A stretch of 64,000 bases of DNA from assembly GCF_003627795.1 (NCBI RefSeq), contig NZ_CP032684.1:3532001-3596000 (forward strand), written 5' to 3'. Positions 18,939 through 28,366 of this stretch are shown one piece after another. Source of the stretch: Rhizobium sp. CCGE531 (GTDB lineage: Bacteria > Pseudomonadota > Alphaproteobacteria > Rhizobiales > Rhizobiaceae). The notes under the pieces were generated by a model, which saw only the letters and a program-made list of their open reading frames with translations, did not search any database and was not told the origin of the DNA. Made by a program: the position numbers and the translations under genes. How positions within the stretch are numbered: the first letter of the stretch is position 1; each line of letters begins with the position of its first letter.

Positions 18939-19528
18939 GGCACTTTGCTTTCTTTTGTCTTTCCGTCGACGATGGCGGCAAGGACTTCCTTGACCATGAC
19001 GTCCTTGCTCACATCACGGGAGAGAACCGTAAGATCGGCTTCCGCATAGATGGGGTAGCGCGCATTCATCAGGTTCTCGAGGGTCTGTTTCGGATTCTCG
19101 GTCTTGAGCAGAGGGCGCGTGTCCCGCTTGTTGACCCGGTCCCACAGCACGTCGAGATCGGCCTTCAGCCAGACGGAAAGGCTGCCGCGCTTGACATGCA
19201 GGCGCGTGCTCTCGTTGATGAAGGCGCCGCCGCCCGTCGAGACGACACGCGGCCCGCCCTTGAGGAGACGCTTGATGACGCGCGTTTCCAGCGCCCGGAA
19301 CTCCAGCTCGCCATAAGCGGCAAACAGTTCGGCGATCGTCATGCGCGACACGCGCTCGATCTCGACATCCGTATCGACGAAGGGAATGCCAAGCTGCTGT
19401 GCCAAAAGCCGGCCGACCGAGGATTTGCCCGCACCCATCAACCCCACGAGGACAAGATTGCGCTGACCCAGCGCAGCGCGCGCGCTGTCTTTAAGGCTTT
19501 TGGCAAGGGTCAGGACTTGTTCACTCAT
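18935..19528 (-). CDS. aroK: Shikimate kinase
   Basis: Phosphorylates shikimate at O3. From ATG 19528 the protein has 197 aa, with a P-loop LMGAGKSSVGRLLA (about 30-43), the shikimate-binding DTDVEIE and FRALETRV segments, and the GGGAF phosphate/shikimate motif. An in-frame GTG at 19540 would add four residues. It heads the aroK-aroB-corC-like operon and is divergent from the small-protein-xerD unit, with about 160 bp of shared promoter DNA. Confidence 0.95.
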   Translation of the reverse strand: MSEQVLTLAKSLKDSARAALGQRNLVLVGLMGAGKSSVGRLLAQQLGIPFVDTDVEIERVSRMTIAELFAAYGELEFRALETRVIKRLLKGGPRVVSTGGGAFINESTRLHVKRGSLSVWLKADLDVLWDRVNKRDTRPLLKTENPKQTLENLMNARYPIYAEADLTVLSRDVSKDVMVKEVLAAIVDGKTKESKVP

Positions 19529-19689
19529 CGGCCCATTCACAATTTCTTTGGAAACGGTATCGTCAAATGCACCGGTAGCGTCAAGACGCCGCTATCGTAA
19601 ACATGTCTGCAATATCCTTCAGCTAACGCTTGGCGAACATGATTGTTGCTCGTCGCCGGGCCGATGAAGGAGAGAAGGAGAGTTTTCGA

Positions 19690-19857
19690 ATGCCAACCCT
19701 GTTTCGCTTCCTTGTCATCTGCGCGGTCATCGCCGGATCGATATATGGGGCGATGTGGGCACTCGTGCTCTTTGTCGATCCGCAGCCGCGCGACGTGACG
19801 ATCCGCATTCCGCCTGAGCGCCTCAACCCGCCGACAACAGGCTCGCTGAAACCATGA
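19690..19857 (+). CDS. Small single-pass membrane protein upstream of xerD
   Basis: A 55-aa protein with one strong transmembrane helix (about residues 5-28, [20 protein letters not shown]) and a polar C-terminal tail starting [11 protein letters not shown]. Start ATG 19690 lies behind a GGAG-rich ribosome site. Its TGA overlaps the xerD ATG (ATGA, 19854-19857), so xerD translation is coupled to it. I recognise the arrangement from rhizobia, but no function is known. Confidence 0.75.
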   Translation: MPTLFRFLVICAVIAGSIYGAMWALVLFVDPQPRDVTIRIPPERLNPPTTGSLKP

Positions 19858-20843
19858 GCACACCGGCCGTGAACGCAAAAACCGGCGCGCGTGATCTGGG
19901 GCGAGCGCACCTGGAAGCCTTCCTGGAGATGATGAGCGCCGAGCGCGGCGCGGCGGTCAACACGCTGCAGTCCTATCAGCGCGATCTCGACGACCTCCAT
20001 TCCTTTCTGTCCGGGCAGGGTGTCCGCCTGACGGAAGCCGGCGCCAACGATCTCGGCGCCTATCTTTCCAGCCTGTCGAGCCAGGGCTTCAAAGCCTCGT
20101 CGCAGGCGCGGCGGCTCTCCGCCATGCGGCAGTTCTATAAGTTCCTCTATGCGGAAGGCCTGCGCACGGACGATCCCACCGGAATTCTCGATGCGCCCAA
20201 GAAAGGCCGCGCGCTACCGAAGACGATGGGCGTCGACGAGGTGACGAGGCTTCTGACCCAGGCCGAGCAGGAAGCAGCGGCTAACGGACCCGACCAGCTG
20301 CAGCGCCTGCGCATGCTGGTGCTTCTGGAAATGCTCTACGCGACCGGCATGCGCGTCAGCGAGCTCGTCTCTCTGCCGGCAAAGGTGCTGGATCAGGAGG
20401 GCCGCTTCCTGATGATCCGCGGCAAGGGAAACAAGGAACGGCTGGTGCCGCTGTCGCACTCCGCCATTTCGGCCTTGAAGTCCTATGGACGGTTGCAGAC
20501 GGAGATTGCGGCGAATGCCAAACAGCCCGCGCCGGAGAGCCCATGGCTTTTCCCCGCTGCCTCCAAGCAGGGCTACCTGCCGCGCCAGGTCTTCGCGCGC
20601 GATCTCAAGGATCTTGCCATCCGCGCAGGCCTGAGACCCTCGATGATCTCGCCGCATGTGATGCGCCATGCCTTCGCGAGCCATCTTCTGGCCAATGGCG
20701 CGGACCTGCGCGTGGTGCAGGAACTTCTCGGCCATTCGGATATTTCGACCACGCAAATCTATACGCACGTGCTGGAAGAACGCCTTCATCAGCTGGTGCA
20801 AACGCATCACCCCCTTGCCAAACAGGCAAAAAAACAGGATTAG
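19854..20843 (+). CDS. xerD: Site-specific tyrosine recombinase XerD
   Basis: With XerC resolves chromosome dimers at dif during division. The 329-aa protein has an N-terminal SAM-like core-binding domain and the full catalytic set: R167 (ATGMRVSEL), K191 (RGKGNKER), H268 and R271 (SPHVMRHAF), H294 (LLGHSDIS) and nucleophile Y303. Its conserved chromosomal setting before accA, and not an integron or phage setting, supports XerD over a mobile integrase. Translationally coupled to the upstream small membrane protein gene. Confidence 0.94.
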   Translation: MSTPAVNAKTGARDLGRAHLEAFLEMMSAERGAAVNTLQSYQRDLDDLHSFLSGQGVRLTEAGANDLGAYLSSLSSQGFKASSQARRLSAMRQFYKFLYAEGLRTDDPTGILDAPKKGRALPKTMGVDEVTRLLTQAEQEAAANGPDQLQRLRMLVLLEMLYATGMRVSELVSLPAKVLDQEGRFLMIRGKGNKERLVPLSHSAISALKSYGRLQTEIAANAKQPAPESPWLFPAASKQGYLPRQVFARDLKDLAIRAGLRPSMISPHVMRHAFASHLLANGADLRVVQELLGHSDISTTQIYTHVLEERLHQLVQTHHPLAKQAKKQD

Positions 20844-20906
20844 GACCGGCATACAGGCTAAAGCCGCCGTCTCTCGTCACGGGCAAAAGGATCGGAAACG
20901 CATCTC

Positions 20907-21860
20907 ATGCACAATTATCTGGACTTCGAAAAACCCATCTCGGATCTCGAAGGCAAGATTCACGAGCTCAAGAAACTGGCGAGCGAAGACGAAAGCATCG
21001 ACACATCGGACGAAGTCGGGCGGCTTGAAATCCGCGTCCGCGAGGCGATGGCCGATATCTATTCCAAGCTCAATGCCTGGCAGAAGACGCAGGTCGCTCG
21101 CCATCCGCAGCGCCCGCATTTCGTCGATTATGCCAGCACCCTCTTCACGGAATTCACGCCGCTGGCCGGCGACCGCAAATTCTCCGAGGATGCCGCCATT
21201 CAGGCCGGCTTCGCCCGTTTCCGCGGACAGCCCGTCGTCCTCATCGGCCAGGAAAAAGGCAACGATACCAAGAGCCGCCTGAAGCACAATTTCGGCAGCG
21301 CCCGGCCGGAAGGCTATCGCAAGGCGATCCGTATCCTTGAAATGGCCGACCGCTTCCAGCTTCCGGTCATCACGCTTGTCGACACGGCCGGCGCCTATCC
21401 CGGCGTCGGTGCGGAAGAGCGCGGCCAGGCGGAGGCGATTGCCCGCTCCACCGAGATGTGTCTTGGCGTGAAAGTGCCGATCGTTTCCCTCGTCATCGGG
21501 GAAGGCGGCTCCGGCGGCGCCATCGCGATTGCCGTCGGCAATCGCGTCTACATGCTCGAACATTCGATCTACAGCGTGATTTCGCCCGAAGGTGCGGCCT
21601 CGATCCTGTGGCGCGATTCAACGCGCGCAAAGGAAGCCGCGACCAACATGAAGATCACGGCCGAAGACCTCAAGGGCCTCGGCATTATCGACGGCATCAT
21701 CCCCGAGCCGCTCGGTGGCGCGCACCGCGATCCCAACACGGTGATAGCCTCGGCCGGCGACACGATTGCGAGCGCGCTCGGCGAGCTTTCCAGCCGTTCG
21801 GGCGAACAGCTGCGCAACGACCGGCGCCAGAAATTCCTCTCCATGGGCCGCAATCTCTAA
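20907..21860 (+). CDS. accA: Acetyl-CoA carboxylase carboxyltransferase subunit alpha
   Basis: With AccD transfers the carboxyl group from carboxybiotin to acetyl-CoA, the first step of fatty-acid synthesis. The 317-aa protein begins [15 protein letters not shown], typical of AccA, and carries the crotonase-fold oxyanion blocks [19 protein letters not shown] and [17 protein letters not shown], then [13 protein letters not shown]. 63 bp after xerD; a hairpin follows the stop codon at 21889-21925. Confidence 0.97.
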   Translation: MHNYLDFEKPISDLEGKIHELKKLASEDESIDTSDEVGRLEIRVREAMADIYSKLNAWQKTQVARHPQRPHFVDYASTLFTEFTPLAGDRKFSEDAAIQAGFARFRGQPVVLIGQEKGNDTKSRLKHNFGSARPEGYRKAIRILEMADRFQLPVITLVDTAGAYPGVGAEERGQAEAIARSTEMCLGVKVPIVSLVIGEGGSGGAIAIAVGNRVYMLEHSIYSVISPEGAASILWRDSTRAKEAATNMKITAEDLKGLGIIDGIIPEPLGGAHRDPNTVIASAGDTIASALGELSSRSGEQLRNDRRQKFLSMGRNL

Positions 21861-21888
21861 CCGGCCTTCGGAAAAAGTGATCGCTGAA

Positions 21889-21925
21889 AACGGGAATGAG
21901 GCCAAACCTTGGCCACATTTCCGTT
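21889..21925. terminator. Long hairpin downstream of accA
   Basis: A 10-bp outer stem (21889-21898 with 21916-21925, one G-T pair) and a 6-bp inner stem GGCCAA/TTGGCC (21900-21905 with 21909-21914) are separated by one mismatch, with a 3-nt loop. There is no T-run, so it is a transcript-end or processing structure rather than a classical intrinsic terminator. Confidence 0.5.
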
Positions 21926-22090
21926 ATCGAAGCTGTTATGGCAAAGAAAAGCTTGCCGACGCGCTGCGGGCAGGTCATAGGCTGGTAAGGAATTTTCAAG
22001 TATAAACCGTCTATGATTCCGTTTCATGCTTCGAGGGGAGTGGCGAAACAGATCAAGCTGCCGCTCTTCGCATTTATGGGCTAAGTCAGA

Positions 22091-23386
22091 ATGCGCATCC
22101 GTCACCTTGCCTATGCCTCATTGATGGCGCTGTTACTCGCCGGCTGCAACGATGCGCTGGACACGGCGTCGGTTGACCTGTCGATGGTCAAGAACAAGGT
22201 CGAACAGCCGCTTCCGAGCCATATCCTCGCCGATATGACCAAGAAGGGCATGGACCGCAACTCGCCGATCATGATCCGCATCTTCAAGGAAGAGGGTGCG
22301 ATGGAGATCCTGAAGGCGAACCAGAACAATCGCTTCGAAGTCATCGCGGATTACAAGATCTGCGCCTGGTCCGGGCGCCTGGGTCCGAAGGTGAAGGAAG
22401 GCGACAGGCAGGCGCCGGAAGGCTTCTACATGCTGACGCCGGCCAACCTGAACCCGAATTCGAAATACTACCTCGCCATCAACACCGGCTTCCCGAACCG
22501 CTACGACGCCGCCAATGGCCGTAGCGGCGCCAATCTGATGATCCATGGCGCCTGCTCTTCGTCCGGCTGCTATTCGATGACCGACCAGCAGGTGCTGGAA
22601 ATCTACGCCTTCGCGCGCGACGCCTTCAAGGGCGGCCAGAAGGCAATCCAGCTCGAGGCCTTCCCCTTCCGCATGACTGCGGAAAATATGTGGAAGCACC
22701 GCCTCAGCCCCAATATCGACTTCTGGAAGATGCTGAAGGTCGGCTACGACAATTTCGAAGTCACCAAGCGGCCGCCCGAGGTCGAGGTCTGCGAGAAGAA
22801 ATACGTCTTCAACCAGCAGGCCAGCGGGCCATTCAACGCCGGCGGCAAATGCCCGGTCATGACTACGCCGCCAGCCCTGCAGGTGGCGCTTGCGACCTAC
22901 GACAAGCAATACCAGGCCGATTATGCCATCGCCACGAAGAAGTACGACGGTGTCGCCTGGTACGATCCGACCGAAGCCGAGCGCAAGGCCGTCGTCGCCA
23001 AGCAGCGCAAGGGGCACGATCTTGCCTATGCTCCCACAGGCACCGCACTCGCCGCCGGCAAGATGATGAAGGTTGCCGATCTGGAATCGATGACATCCAA
23101 CCAATCGGCACAGCAGATTGCGCGCGGCGGCACGGTAGCGAGCCCGACGGCTAATCCCTCGACTGCAAGCATCCGCGTAGCAAGTGCGGCTCCCGAGACG
23201 ACCGCCCAGCAGCCGGGCGGCCCCGTGGTAGCGGCCAATATTCCGGCCAATGTGCCGATCCCCATGGCGAACCCGATGAGCCAGGCCGTCAATCCACTCG
23301 CCTATGCGCCGCCTCCGCCTGTCGAGACCGCGCAGACCGAAGCCAAGAAGCCGCCTTTCTGGAAGTTCTGGGCCAAGAGTGAATAG
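22091..23386 (+). CDS. L,D-transpeptidase family lipoprotein (YafK-like)
   Basis: A 431-aa lipoprotein with lipobox LLLAGC (Cys19). The YkuD-fold catalytic motif is IHGACSSSGCYSM with His152 and nucleophile Cys160; the murein-peptide entry YKICAWSGRLGPK and DRQAPEGFYMLTP blocks match the YafK (DpaA) group, some members of which cleave the meso-DAP link between lipoprotein and peptidoglycan. The last 110 residues are a low-complexity Ala/Pro-rich tail ending PPFWKFWAKSE. Acts in the periplasm on the cell wall. Start ATG 22091; downstream TusA overlaps its end. Confidence 0.86.
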   Translation: MRIRHLAYASLMALLLAGCNDALDTASVDLSMVKNKVEQPLPSHILADMTKKGMDRNSPIMIRIFKEEGAMEILKANQNNRFEVIADYKICAWSGRLGPKVKEGDRQAPEGFYMLTPANLNPNSKYYLAINTGFPNRYDAANGRSGANLMIHGACSSSGCYSMTDQQVLEIYAFARDAFKGGQKAIQLEAFPFRMTAENMWKHRLSPNIDFWKMLKVGYDNFEVTKRPPEVEVCEKKYVFNQQASGPFNAGGKCPVMTTPPALQVALATYDKQYQADYAIATKKYDGVAWYDPTEAERKAVVAKQRKGHDLAYAPTGTALAAGKMMKVADLESMTSNQSAQQIARGGTVASPTANPSTASIRVASAAPETTAQQPGGPVVAANIPANVPIPMANPMSQAVNPLAYAPPPPVETAQTEAKKPPFWKFWAKSE

Positions 23387-23612
23387 CTCGGATGACGGGA
23401 TCTATGATCTGCGTGGGCTGAAATGCCCCTACCCGGCGATCAAGACGGAAAAGCGCCTGCGCGGCATGGACAGCGGCGCGACGCTGACCGTCGAGACGAC
23501 CGACCCGCTGGCCGCCATCGATATCCCGCATCTCTGCAATGAGAAAGGCCACACGCTTCTCGTGAACGAAAAGACGGAAAGCGGCCATCGCTTCGTGATC
23601 CGGAGAGGCTGA
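23379..23612 (+). CDS. TusA-type sulfurtransferase
   Basis: A 77-aa SirA/TusA-fold protein: YDLRGLKCPYPAIKTEKRL with the persulfide-carrying Cys16 in the CPxP motif, and ETTDPLAAIDIPHLCNEKGH following. Members relay sulfur for tRNA thiolation, molybdenum cofactor or sulfur metabolism. Here GTG 23379 starts inside the last codons of the transpeptidase gene (8-bp overlap), giving translational coupling. Because it stands apart from other tus genes I leave the symbol empty. Confidence 0.85.
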   Translation: MNSSDDGIYDLRGLKCPYPAIKTEKRLRGMDSGATLTVETTDPLAAIDIPHLCNEKGHTLLVNEKTESGHRFVIRRG

Positions 23613-23621
23613 CGGCCGGGA

Positions 23622-23795
23622 CCATCCTCGTGGTTCGAGAGTCGCTTCGCTCCCGCCTCACCATGAGGATGGAGCGAGTCCGGGTGTACCTTGGCACGCC
23701 TAATGCCGTTCTCCGATAATAGGTGCCAAAGCACAGAGATCAGCCTCACCCTGAGGTGGCCCGCAGGGCCCTCGAAGGGCGAGGCGGGTTGTTTG
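23622..23795. repeat. Two-module rhizobial intergenic repeat, copy 1
   Basis: Module X (23622-23678) has arms CCATCCTC and GAGGATGG and ends in GAGCGAG. Module Y (23741-23791) starts CAGCCTCACCCTGAGGTGGC and continues through CCTCGAAGGGCGAGGCGGG. The same two modules in the same order and orientation occur at 45190-45335. It fills the gap between the convergent tusA-like and GTPase genes. Confidence 0.75.
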
Positions 23796-23811
23796 GCCCC
23801 ATCAACGGAGG

Positions 23812-25008
23812 CTAAAACCGCATCCCCGGCACGGCGAGCGGATTGTCCTGCAGCGCCGCCCTGTCAGGCGTATCGACGCGCGGCTTGCTGAGGAAGGCGT
23901 CGAAGAGGCCTTTCACGAAATCTTCCGGCAGGTCCTTGGTGATGATCACCATGCGTGTGCGGCGGTCTTCCGGATCGGGCCAAGCCGGCAGCCGCACCGG
24001 CGGATGGAAGATGTTCTGCACGCCATGCAGCACGACGGGGCGCTCCGGTCGGTCGGACACGGCAACGATCGCCTTCATGCGCAGCAGCTTTTCGCCGTGC
24101 GCGGAACGAAGGAGATCGATGAACATTTCCAGCGCCATCGGGTCGATCGGCTGGGTCTCGACGATCGAAAAGGATCGGATCGAGGCGTCATGGCGGGTCA
24201 CATCATGGCTGTGCTGATGCCGGTGGCCGTGGTGATGTGCATGATGGTGATGTCCATGATCGCCGTGATGGTGGTCATGATCATGGTCGTGGTGATCGTG
24301 ATCATCATGGTGATGATGATCGCCGTCCGCCTCCAGCTCGTCCCGCAGCCAGCGGCCGACATCGGCGATCTTCGAAGCCGGGTCATAAAGGCCGTTGACG
24401 AGAATGGCGGCGCGTCCCGCCTCGTCGCTATCGGCATTCAGGATCTGCGCGCGCGGATTGAGCGCCCTCAGCCGGCTCTCCAGCTGGCCTTCGGGCACAG
24501 CGCCGGCGATCCCGGTCTTGGAAACGATCAGCCGGTCGGCAACCGCCACCTGCTTGCGCGCCTCTTCGTGATTGTCGAGCGTCTGCAGGCCGTTGACCGC
24601 ATCGACGACGGTGATGACGCCATCGAGGTCGAAATTGTTGGCGATGATTGGATTGCCCATGATCGACTGCATGACGGGAGCAGGATCGGCAAGGCCGGTC
24701 GTTTCGATGACGACGCGCTTCAGCGGCCGGATGCGGCCGGTCTGCATGGCGTCCATGAGGTTCGCCAGCGTATCCACCAGCTCGCCGCGCACCGTGCAGC
24801 ACAGGCAGCCATCGGAAAGCTCGATGATGGAATCGCCGGAGCTTTCCACCAGCAGATGATCGATACCGACATCGCCGAACTCATTGATGATGACGGCCGC
24901 ATCGCGCATGTCCCCGTCCTTGAGGATGCGGTTGAGCAAGGTCGATTTACCCGCTCCGAGAAAGCCGGTCAGGATGGCAACCGGCACTCTTTGCTGCGAA
25001 ACGCTCAT
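23812..25008 (-). CDS. COG0523 (CobW/G3E) GTPase with His-rich metal-binding region
   Basis: A 398-aa G3E-family GTPase of the COG0523 metallochaperone class. P-loop GFLGAGKST at 15-23, the zinc/metal motif CLCC at 68-71, and a Switch/Walker-B-like VIETTGLADP. Residues about 231-268 contain a dense His/Asp tract, then a C-terminal CobW_C domain. Although such genes are often called cobW, cobalamin genes are 10 kb away and the His tract is typical of zinc-type members. Start ATG 25008 lies 15 bp after the carboxypeptidase stop, so they form one operon. Metal specificity is not proven by sequence. Confidence 0.88.
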   Translation of the reverse strand: MSVSQQRVPVAILTGFLGAGKSTLLNRILKDGDMRDAAVIINEFGDVGIDHLLVESSGDSIIELSDGCLCCTVRGELVDTLANLMDAMQTGRIRPLKRVVIETTGLADPAPVMQSIMGNPIIANNFDLDGVITVVDAVNGLQTLDNHEEARKQVAVADRLIVSKTGIAGAVPEGQLESRLRALNPRAQILNADSDEAGRAAILVNGLYDPASKIADVGRWLRDELEADGDHHHHDDHDHHDHDHDHHHGDHGHHHHAHHHGHRHQHSHDVTRHDASIRSFSIVETQPIDPMALEMFIDLLRSAHGEKLLRMKAIVAVSDRPERPVVLHGVQNIFHPPVRLPAWPDPEDRRTRMVIITKDLPEDFVKGLFDAFLSKPRVDTPDRAALQDNPLAVPGMRF

Positions 25009-25023
25009 GGGTGATATCCGATA

Positions 25024-26190
25024 TCAGAAAGTGGGACGCGGCATCGGGATCGGCACACTGGACGCGCCGCCGGAAATGGCGATTTTGTTGTCCCTGGTCG
25101 CCTTGTCGCCTCTTGCCGTGACATCGTCCTTGTCGCCTTTGACGGCGGTCGCGACATCCTGGCCGCCGATCAGGCCGGCATAGACGAAATTGGGGTCGTG
25201 ATCCATTTCATGGATATAGGGCGACTGTACCTTGGTGCGGCCGAACGGGTCGCGGGTTTCGCTGCGCGCCTGCGCGCCCTTGGTGCTGCAGATGTCGGCG
25301 GTGACATCGGCGACATCGGCTGCAAGCGGCGCGTCGGGTCTGAGCGTCGCCAGCGTGTCGCGGGTCGACAGCTGGTTCTGGAAACCCTTTTCCAGGAAAT
25401 TGGCGGAATCGTCGGCGCGCGCCGCCAGGCTATCGGTTCCGAGAACGACCGAGATCAGCGTACGGCCGTTGCGGGTTGCCGATGCGATCTGGTTGAAGCC
25501 GGACGCGCAGATGAAGCCGGTCTTCATGCCATCGGCGCCGTCGAAGCGGCCGATGAGCATATTGATGTTCGGCACCTGCTTCACGCCGTTGGTGAAGCCT
25601 TCGAGCGAGAAATAGCCGGCATATTGCGGAAACTCGCGGCGCAGCGCCACACTCAGAATGGCAAGATCGCGCGCCGTTGTATATTGCCCCTTGCCGGGAA
25701 GGCCGTTCGGATTGATGAAATGCGAGTCGCGCATGCCGAGGCGGGCGGCTTCCGCATTCATCCGCGCCACGAAGCCCTGCTGCGAACCGCCGACGGTCTC
25801 GGCAACGGCCATGGCAAGATCGTTGGCCGATTTGACCAGCATCATCTTCATGGCATTGTCGAGCGTCATCTTCTGGCCCGGCTTGAAATACATCTTCGCC
25901 GGCGGCTGTGCCGCTGCAAGCTTCGACATGACGACGGGCGAATCGAGCCTGACCTGGCCGGACTGGATGGCCCGGAACGTCACATAGGTCGTCATCAGCT
26001 TGGTGAGCGAAGCGGGATACCAGCGGCGAAACGCCTCCTGCTGGTCGAGCACGCGCCCGGTGCCGACATCGACGAGAATATGCGGATTGGCTCCGGCCGT
26101 TTGCGCGGTCGACAGGAAAAGCATGGATGCTGCTGCGGCCATAGGGGCGAGCCGCAGGGCGGCATACAAACGATTCTGCTTCGTCGGCAC
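25024..26190 (-). CDS. D-alanyl-D-alanine carboxypeptidase (S11 PBP)
   Basis: Trims the terminal D-Ala of peptidoglycan stem peptides in the periplasm. The 388-aa protein has a signal peptide (about 1-34, cleavage after AQTAGA), SxxK as PASLTKL (catalytic Ser about 61), the SxN motif VKSANDLA and KTG as GMKTGF. GTG 26190 is the start behind GAAGGAT. Missing or divergent C-terminal amphipathic anchor: the last 90 residues are polar and end in a Pro-rich tail. Shares an operon with the downstream COG0523 GTPase. Confidence 0.92.
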   Translation of the reverse strand: MPTKQNRLYAALRLAPMAAAASMLFLSTAQTAGANPHILVDVGTGRVLDQQEAFRRWYPASLTKLMTTYVTFRAIQSGQVRLDSPVVMSKLAAAQPPAKMYFKPGQKMTLDNAMKMMLVKSANDLAMAVAETVGGSQQGFVARMNAEAARLGMRDSHFINPNGLPGKGQYTTARDLAILSVALRREFPQYAGYFSLEGFTNGVKQVPNINMLIGRFDGADGMKTGFICASGFNQIASATRNGRTLISVVLGTDSLAARADDSANFLEKGFQNQLSTRDTLATLRPDAPLAADVADVTADICSTKGAQARSETRDPFGRTKVQSPYIHEMDHDPNFVYAGLIGGQDVATAVKGDKDDVTARGDKATRDNKIAISGGASSVPIPMPRPTF

Positions 26191-26381
26191 GATCTATCCT
26201 TCAGAAGTCCGGAATTTTCTCGAAAGCTTCGTCTATTTAACCTATATGGCTAGGAGAAGGCAAAGCGATTGACGACTTTTTTCCCGTTAGCACGCCGCAA
26301 AGGCCCCGATAAGCTGGCCAAAGCCGTGCGACGGATCCGTGAGTTGAACCAGAATCGATATTGAGCAGCAGGAAAATCAGC

Positions 26382-27542
26382 ATGCCGATCTTGAACAGGG
26401 CCGCAGAACTCCAGGGCGAAGTGACCGAGTGGCGCCGCCACATCCATGCGCATCCGGAACTCCTCTATGCCGTTGAGAATACGGCCGCCTTCGTGGCCGA
26501 GAAACTGCGCTCCTTCGGCGTCGACGAGGTGGTGACCGGCATCGGCCGCACCGGCGTCGTCGGCCTGATCCGTGGCAAGGGCGAAGGACGAACGGTCGGC
26601 CTGCGCGCCGATATGGACGCCCTGCCGCTGACCGAAATCACCGGCAAGCCCTATGCTTCCGAAACGCCCGGCAAGATGCATGCCTGCGGCCATGACGGCC
26701 ACACGGCCATGCTCTTGGGCGCTGCGAAATACCTCGCCGAGAACCGCACCTTCAACGGTAATATCGCCGTCATCTTCCAGCCGGCCGAAGAAGGCGGCGC
26801 CGGCGGCGACGCCATGGTCAAGGACGGCATGATGGAGCGCTTCAAGATCGCCGAAGTCTACGGCATGCACAATATGCCGGGCCTGCCTGTCGGCCATTTC
26901 GCCATCCGCAAGGGCGCGATCATGGCGGCGACCGACGAATTTACCGTCTCCATCAAGGGGCTCGGCGGCCATGCCGCCATGCCGCACAAGACGATCGATC
27001 CGATCGCCATCGGCGCGCAGATCGTCTCCAATTTGCAGCTCATCGCCTCGCGCAGCACCGATCCGCTGAAATCGGTCGTCGTCTCCGTCACCAAATTCAA
27101 TGCCGGCAACGCACATAACGTCATCCCGAACGATGCGAGCCTTGCCGGCACGGTGCGCACGCTCGATCCCGAAATACGCGACCTGGCCGAACAGCGCTTC
27201 AAGCAGATCGTCTCCGGCATCGCCGCCACCCACGGGGCGGAAGCCGAGATCGAATTCCAGCGCAACTACCCGGTCACATCAAACCATGCCGACGAGACCG
27301 ATCACGCGATCGCGGTCGCTCAAGAGATCGCCGGCGCGGGCAATGTCATCCGGGATATCGACCCGATGATGGGCGGCGAGGATTTCTCCTACATGCTGAA
27401 CGCCCGCCCCGGCGCCTTCATCTTCGTCGGCAACGGCGACAGCGCCGGCCTGCACAACCCCGCCTACGACTTCAACGACGAAGCCATCGCCCACGGCATC
27501 TCCTATTGGGTGCGCCTCGCCGAGCAGCGCCTCAACGCCTGA
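26382..27542 (+). CDS. M20 family amidohydrolase (hippurate hydrolase-like)
   Basis: A 386-aa zinc/manganese aminoacylase-type hydrolase. Metal ligands are in MHACGHDGHTAM (Cys/His/Asp block), QPAEEGGAGG with the catalytic Glu pair, YGMHNMPG and a terminal GGEDFSY and GLHNPAYDFND. It hydrolyses N-acyl amino acids or related amides; the true substrate is unknown. Start ATG 26382 (MPILNRAAEL) has AGGA at the right distance, whereas the frame extends upstream to a TTG. No fused domains. Single gene upstream of a tRNA. Confidence 0.9.
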   Translation: MPILNRAAELQGEVTEWRRHIHAHPELLYAVENTAAFVAEKLRSFGVDEVVTGIGRTGVVGLIRGKGEGRTVGLRADMDALPLTEITGKPYASETPGKMHACGHDGHTAMLLGAAKYLAENRTFNGNIAVIFQPAEEGGAGGDAMVKDGMMERFKIAEVYGMHNMPGLPVGHFAIRKGAIMAATDEFTVSIKGLGGHAAMPHKTIDPIAIGAQIVSNLQLIASRSTDPLKSVVVSVTKFNAGNAHNVIPNDASLAGTVRTLDPEIRDLAEQRFKQIVSGIAATHGAEAEIEFQRNYPVTSNHADETDHAIAVAQEIAGAGNVIRDIDPMMGGEDFSYMLNARPGAFIFVGNGDSAGLHNPAYDFNDEAIAHGISYWVRLAEQRLNA

Positions 27543-27661
27543 GGCACCCCCATCATTCTCCGTGCGCCCACCAGGGCGCGCGGCACCGCAAAAGCGAATT
27601 GTCCCTAGGACGTAAAAGGGCTTGGCTTCGCGCCTTTGCTTTTGTATGGATCATCTCGAGT

Positions 27662-27738
27662 GGTCTCGTAGCTCAGCAGGATAGAGCACCAGATTCCTAA
27701 TCTGGGGGTCACGCGTTCGAATCGCGTCGAGATCACCA
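27662..27738 (+). tRNA. tRNA-Arg (anticodon CCT)
   Basis: A 77-nt cloverleaf: acceptor GGTCTCG with CGAGATC (one G-T pair), anticodon stem CCAGA/TCTGG around loop TTCCTAA with anticodon CCT at 27696-27698, T-loop GTTCGAATC, discriminator A, and an encoded CCA at 27736-27738. It decodes AGG. tRNA-Arg genes are frequent integration sites, and the following 1.3 kb looks variable, but I found no integrase or attachment repeat. Confidence 0.95.
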
Positions 27739-27772
27739 TTTTCCATCCTCACTGATGACCGCGTGATCGAGA

Positions 27773-28366
27773 TTGGAAGAACATCAAACTTCAGCGCGTG
27801 CGAACGATTTAACCCTTGTTGAGCCAAGCCTGCTCAATTTACGGGGCTTTGAACAAGCGCTCATGCGCGGTTGGTCGCCCGATCCACGGCGCCAGCATGA
27901 CAAGTCGTTTATCGAAACTGAACTGACGACACTCCGGAAAGACAGATCAGCTTTCCTCACCCGTACTATATCGAACGAAATCGTCGCCACAGCGGTATCG
28001 AATCGGGAACCTCAATGCCTTATTGCCCGCCCGTTCTGGATCTGGGATGGAGGCTTTTGCGGCTACATTACATTGCGTTATCTGGCTGGAACGACCCAAC
28101 TGCCCTTACACGTGCCGGGTCATGTGGGCTATTCGATCGTCCCTTGGAAACAAGGACGAGGGTACGCAACGCAAGCACTGCTGCTTCTATTGCCTGTCGC
28201 AAGGAAGGCTGGCTTTGCCAATATCAGCATCGTCTGCAACGAAGATAACTTCGCCTCGAAACGCGTTATCGAGAAAGCGGGAGGCGTGCTTTGCCGGACG
28301 GGCACCCACGCATCGGATTCTCCAATCGTATCGAAACTATTCTTCGATCTGCCGACTCATTTGTAA
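27773..28366 (+). CDS. GNAT family N-acetyltransferase
   Basis: A GNAT acetyltransferase, about 197 aa. The acetyl-CoA-binding motif A is GYSIVPWKQGRGYATQAL at 119-136, and the C-terminal NEDNFASKRVIEKAGG block is characteristic. Substrate unknown. The first in-frame initiation codon is TTG 27773; no ATG occurs before residue 31, so the exact start is uncertain. Composition is less GC-rich than its neighbours and it lies directly after tRNA-Arg, consistent with a variable locus. Its end overlaps the broken ivy gene by 10 bp tail to tail. Confidence 0.78.
   Translation: MEEHQTSARANDLTLVEPSLLNLRGFEQALMRGWSPDPRRQHDKSFIETELTTLRKDRSAFLTRTISNEIVATAVSNREPQCLIARPFWIWDGGFCGYITLRYLAGTTQLPLHVPGHVGYSIVPWKQGRGYATQALLLLLPVARKAGFANISIVCNEDNFASKRVIEKAGGVLCRTGTHASDSPIVSKLFFDLPTHL

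Noticed and set aside
24207..24331. Low-complexity DNA repeat (ATGATGGTGATG-type)
   Set aside because: It is simply the coding sequence of the His-rich linker in the GTPase gene, not an intergenic repeat or CRISPR.
23812..25008. CobW of the cobalamin pathway
   Set aside because: Cobaltochelatase genes are distant, and the His tract with CLCC indicates a broader metal role; cobalamin function is not supported.
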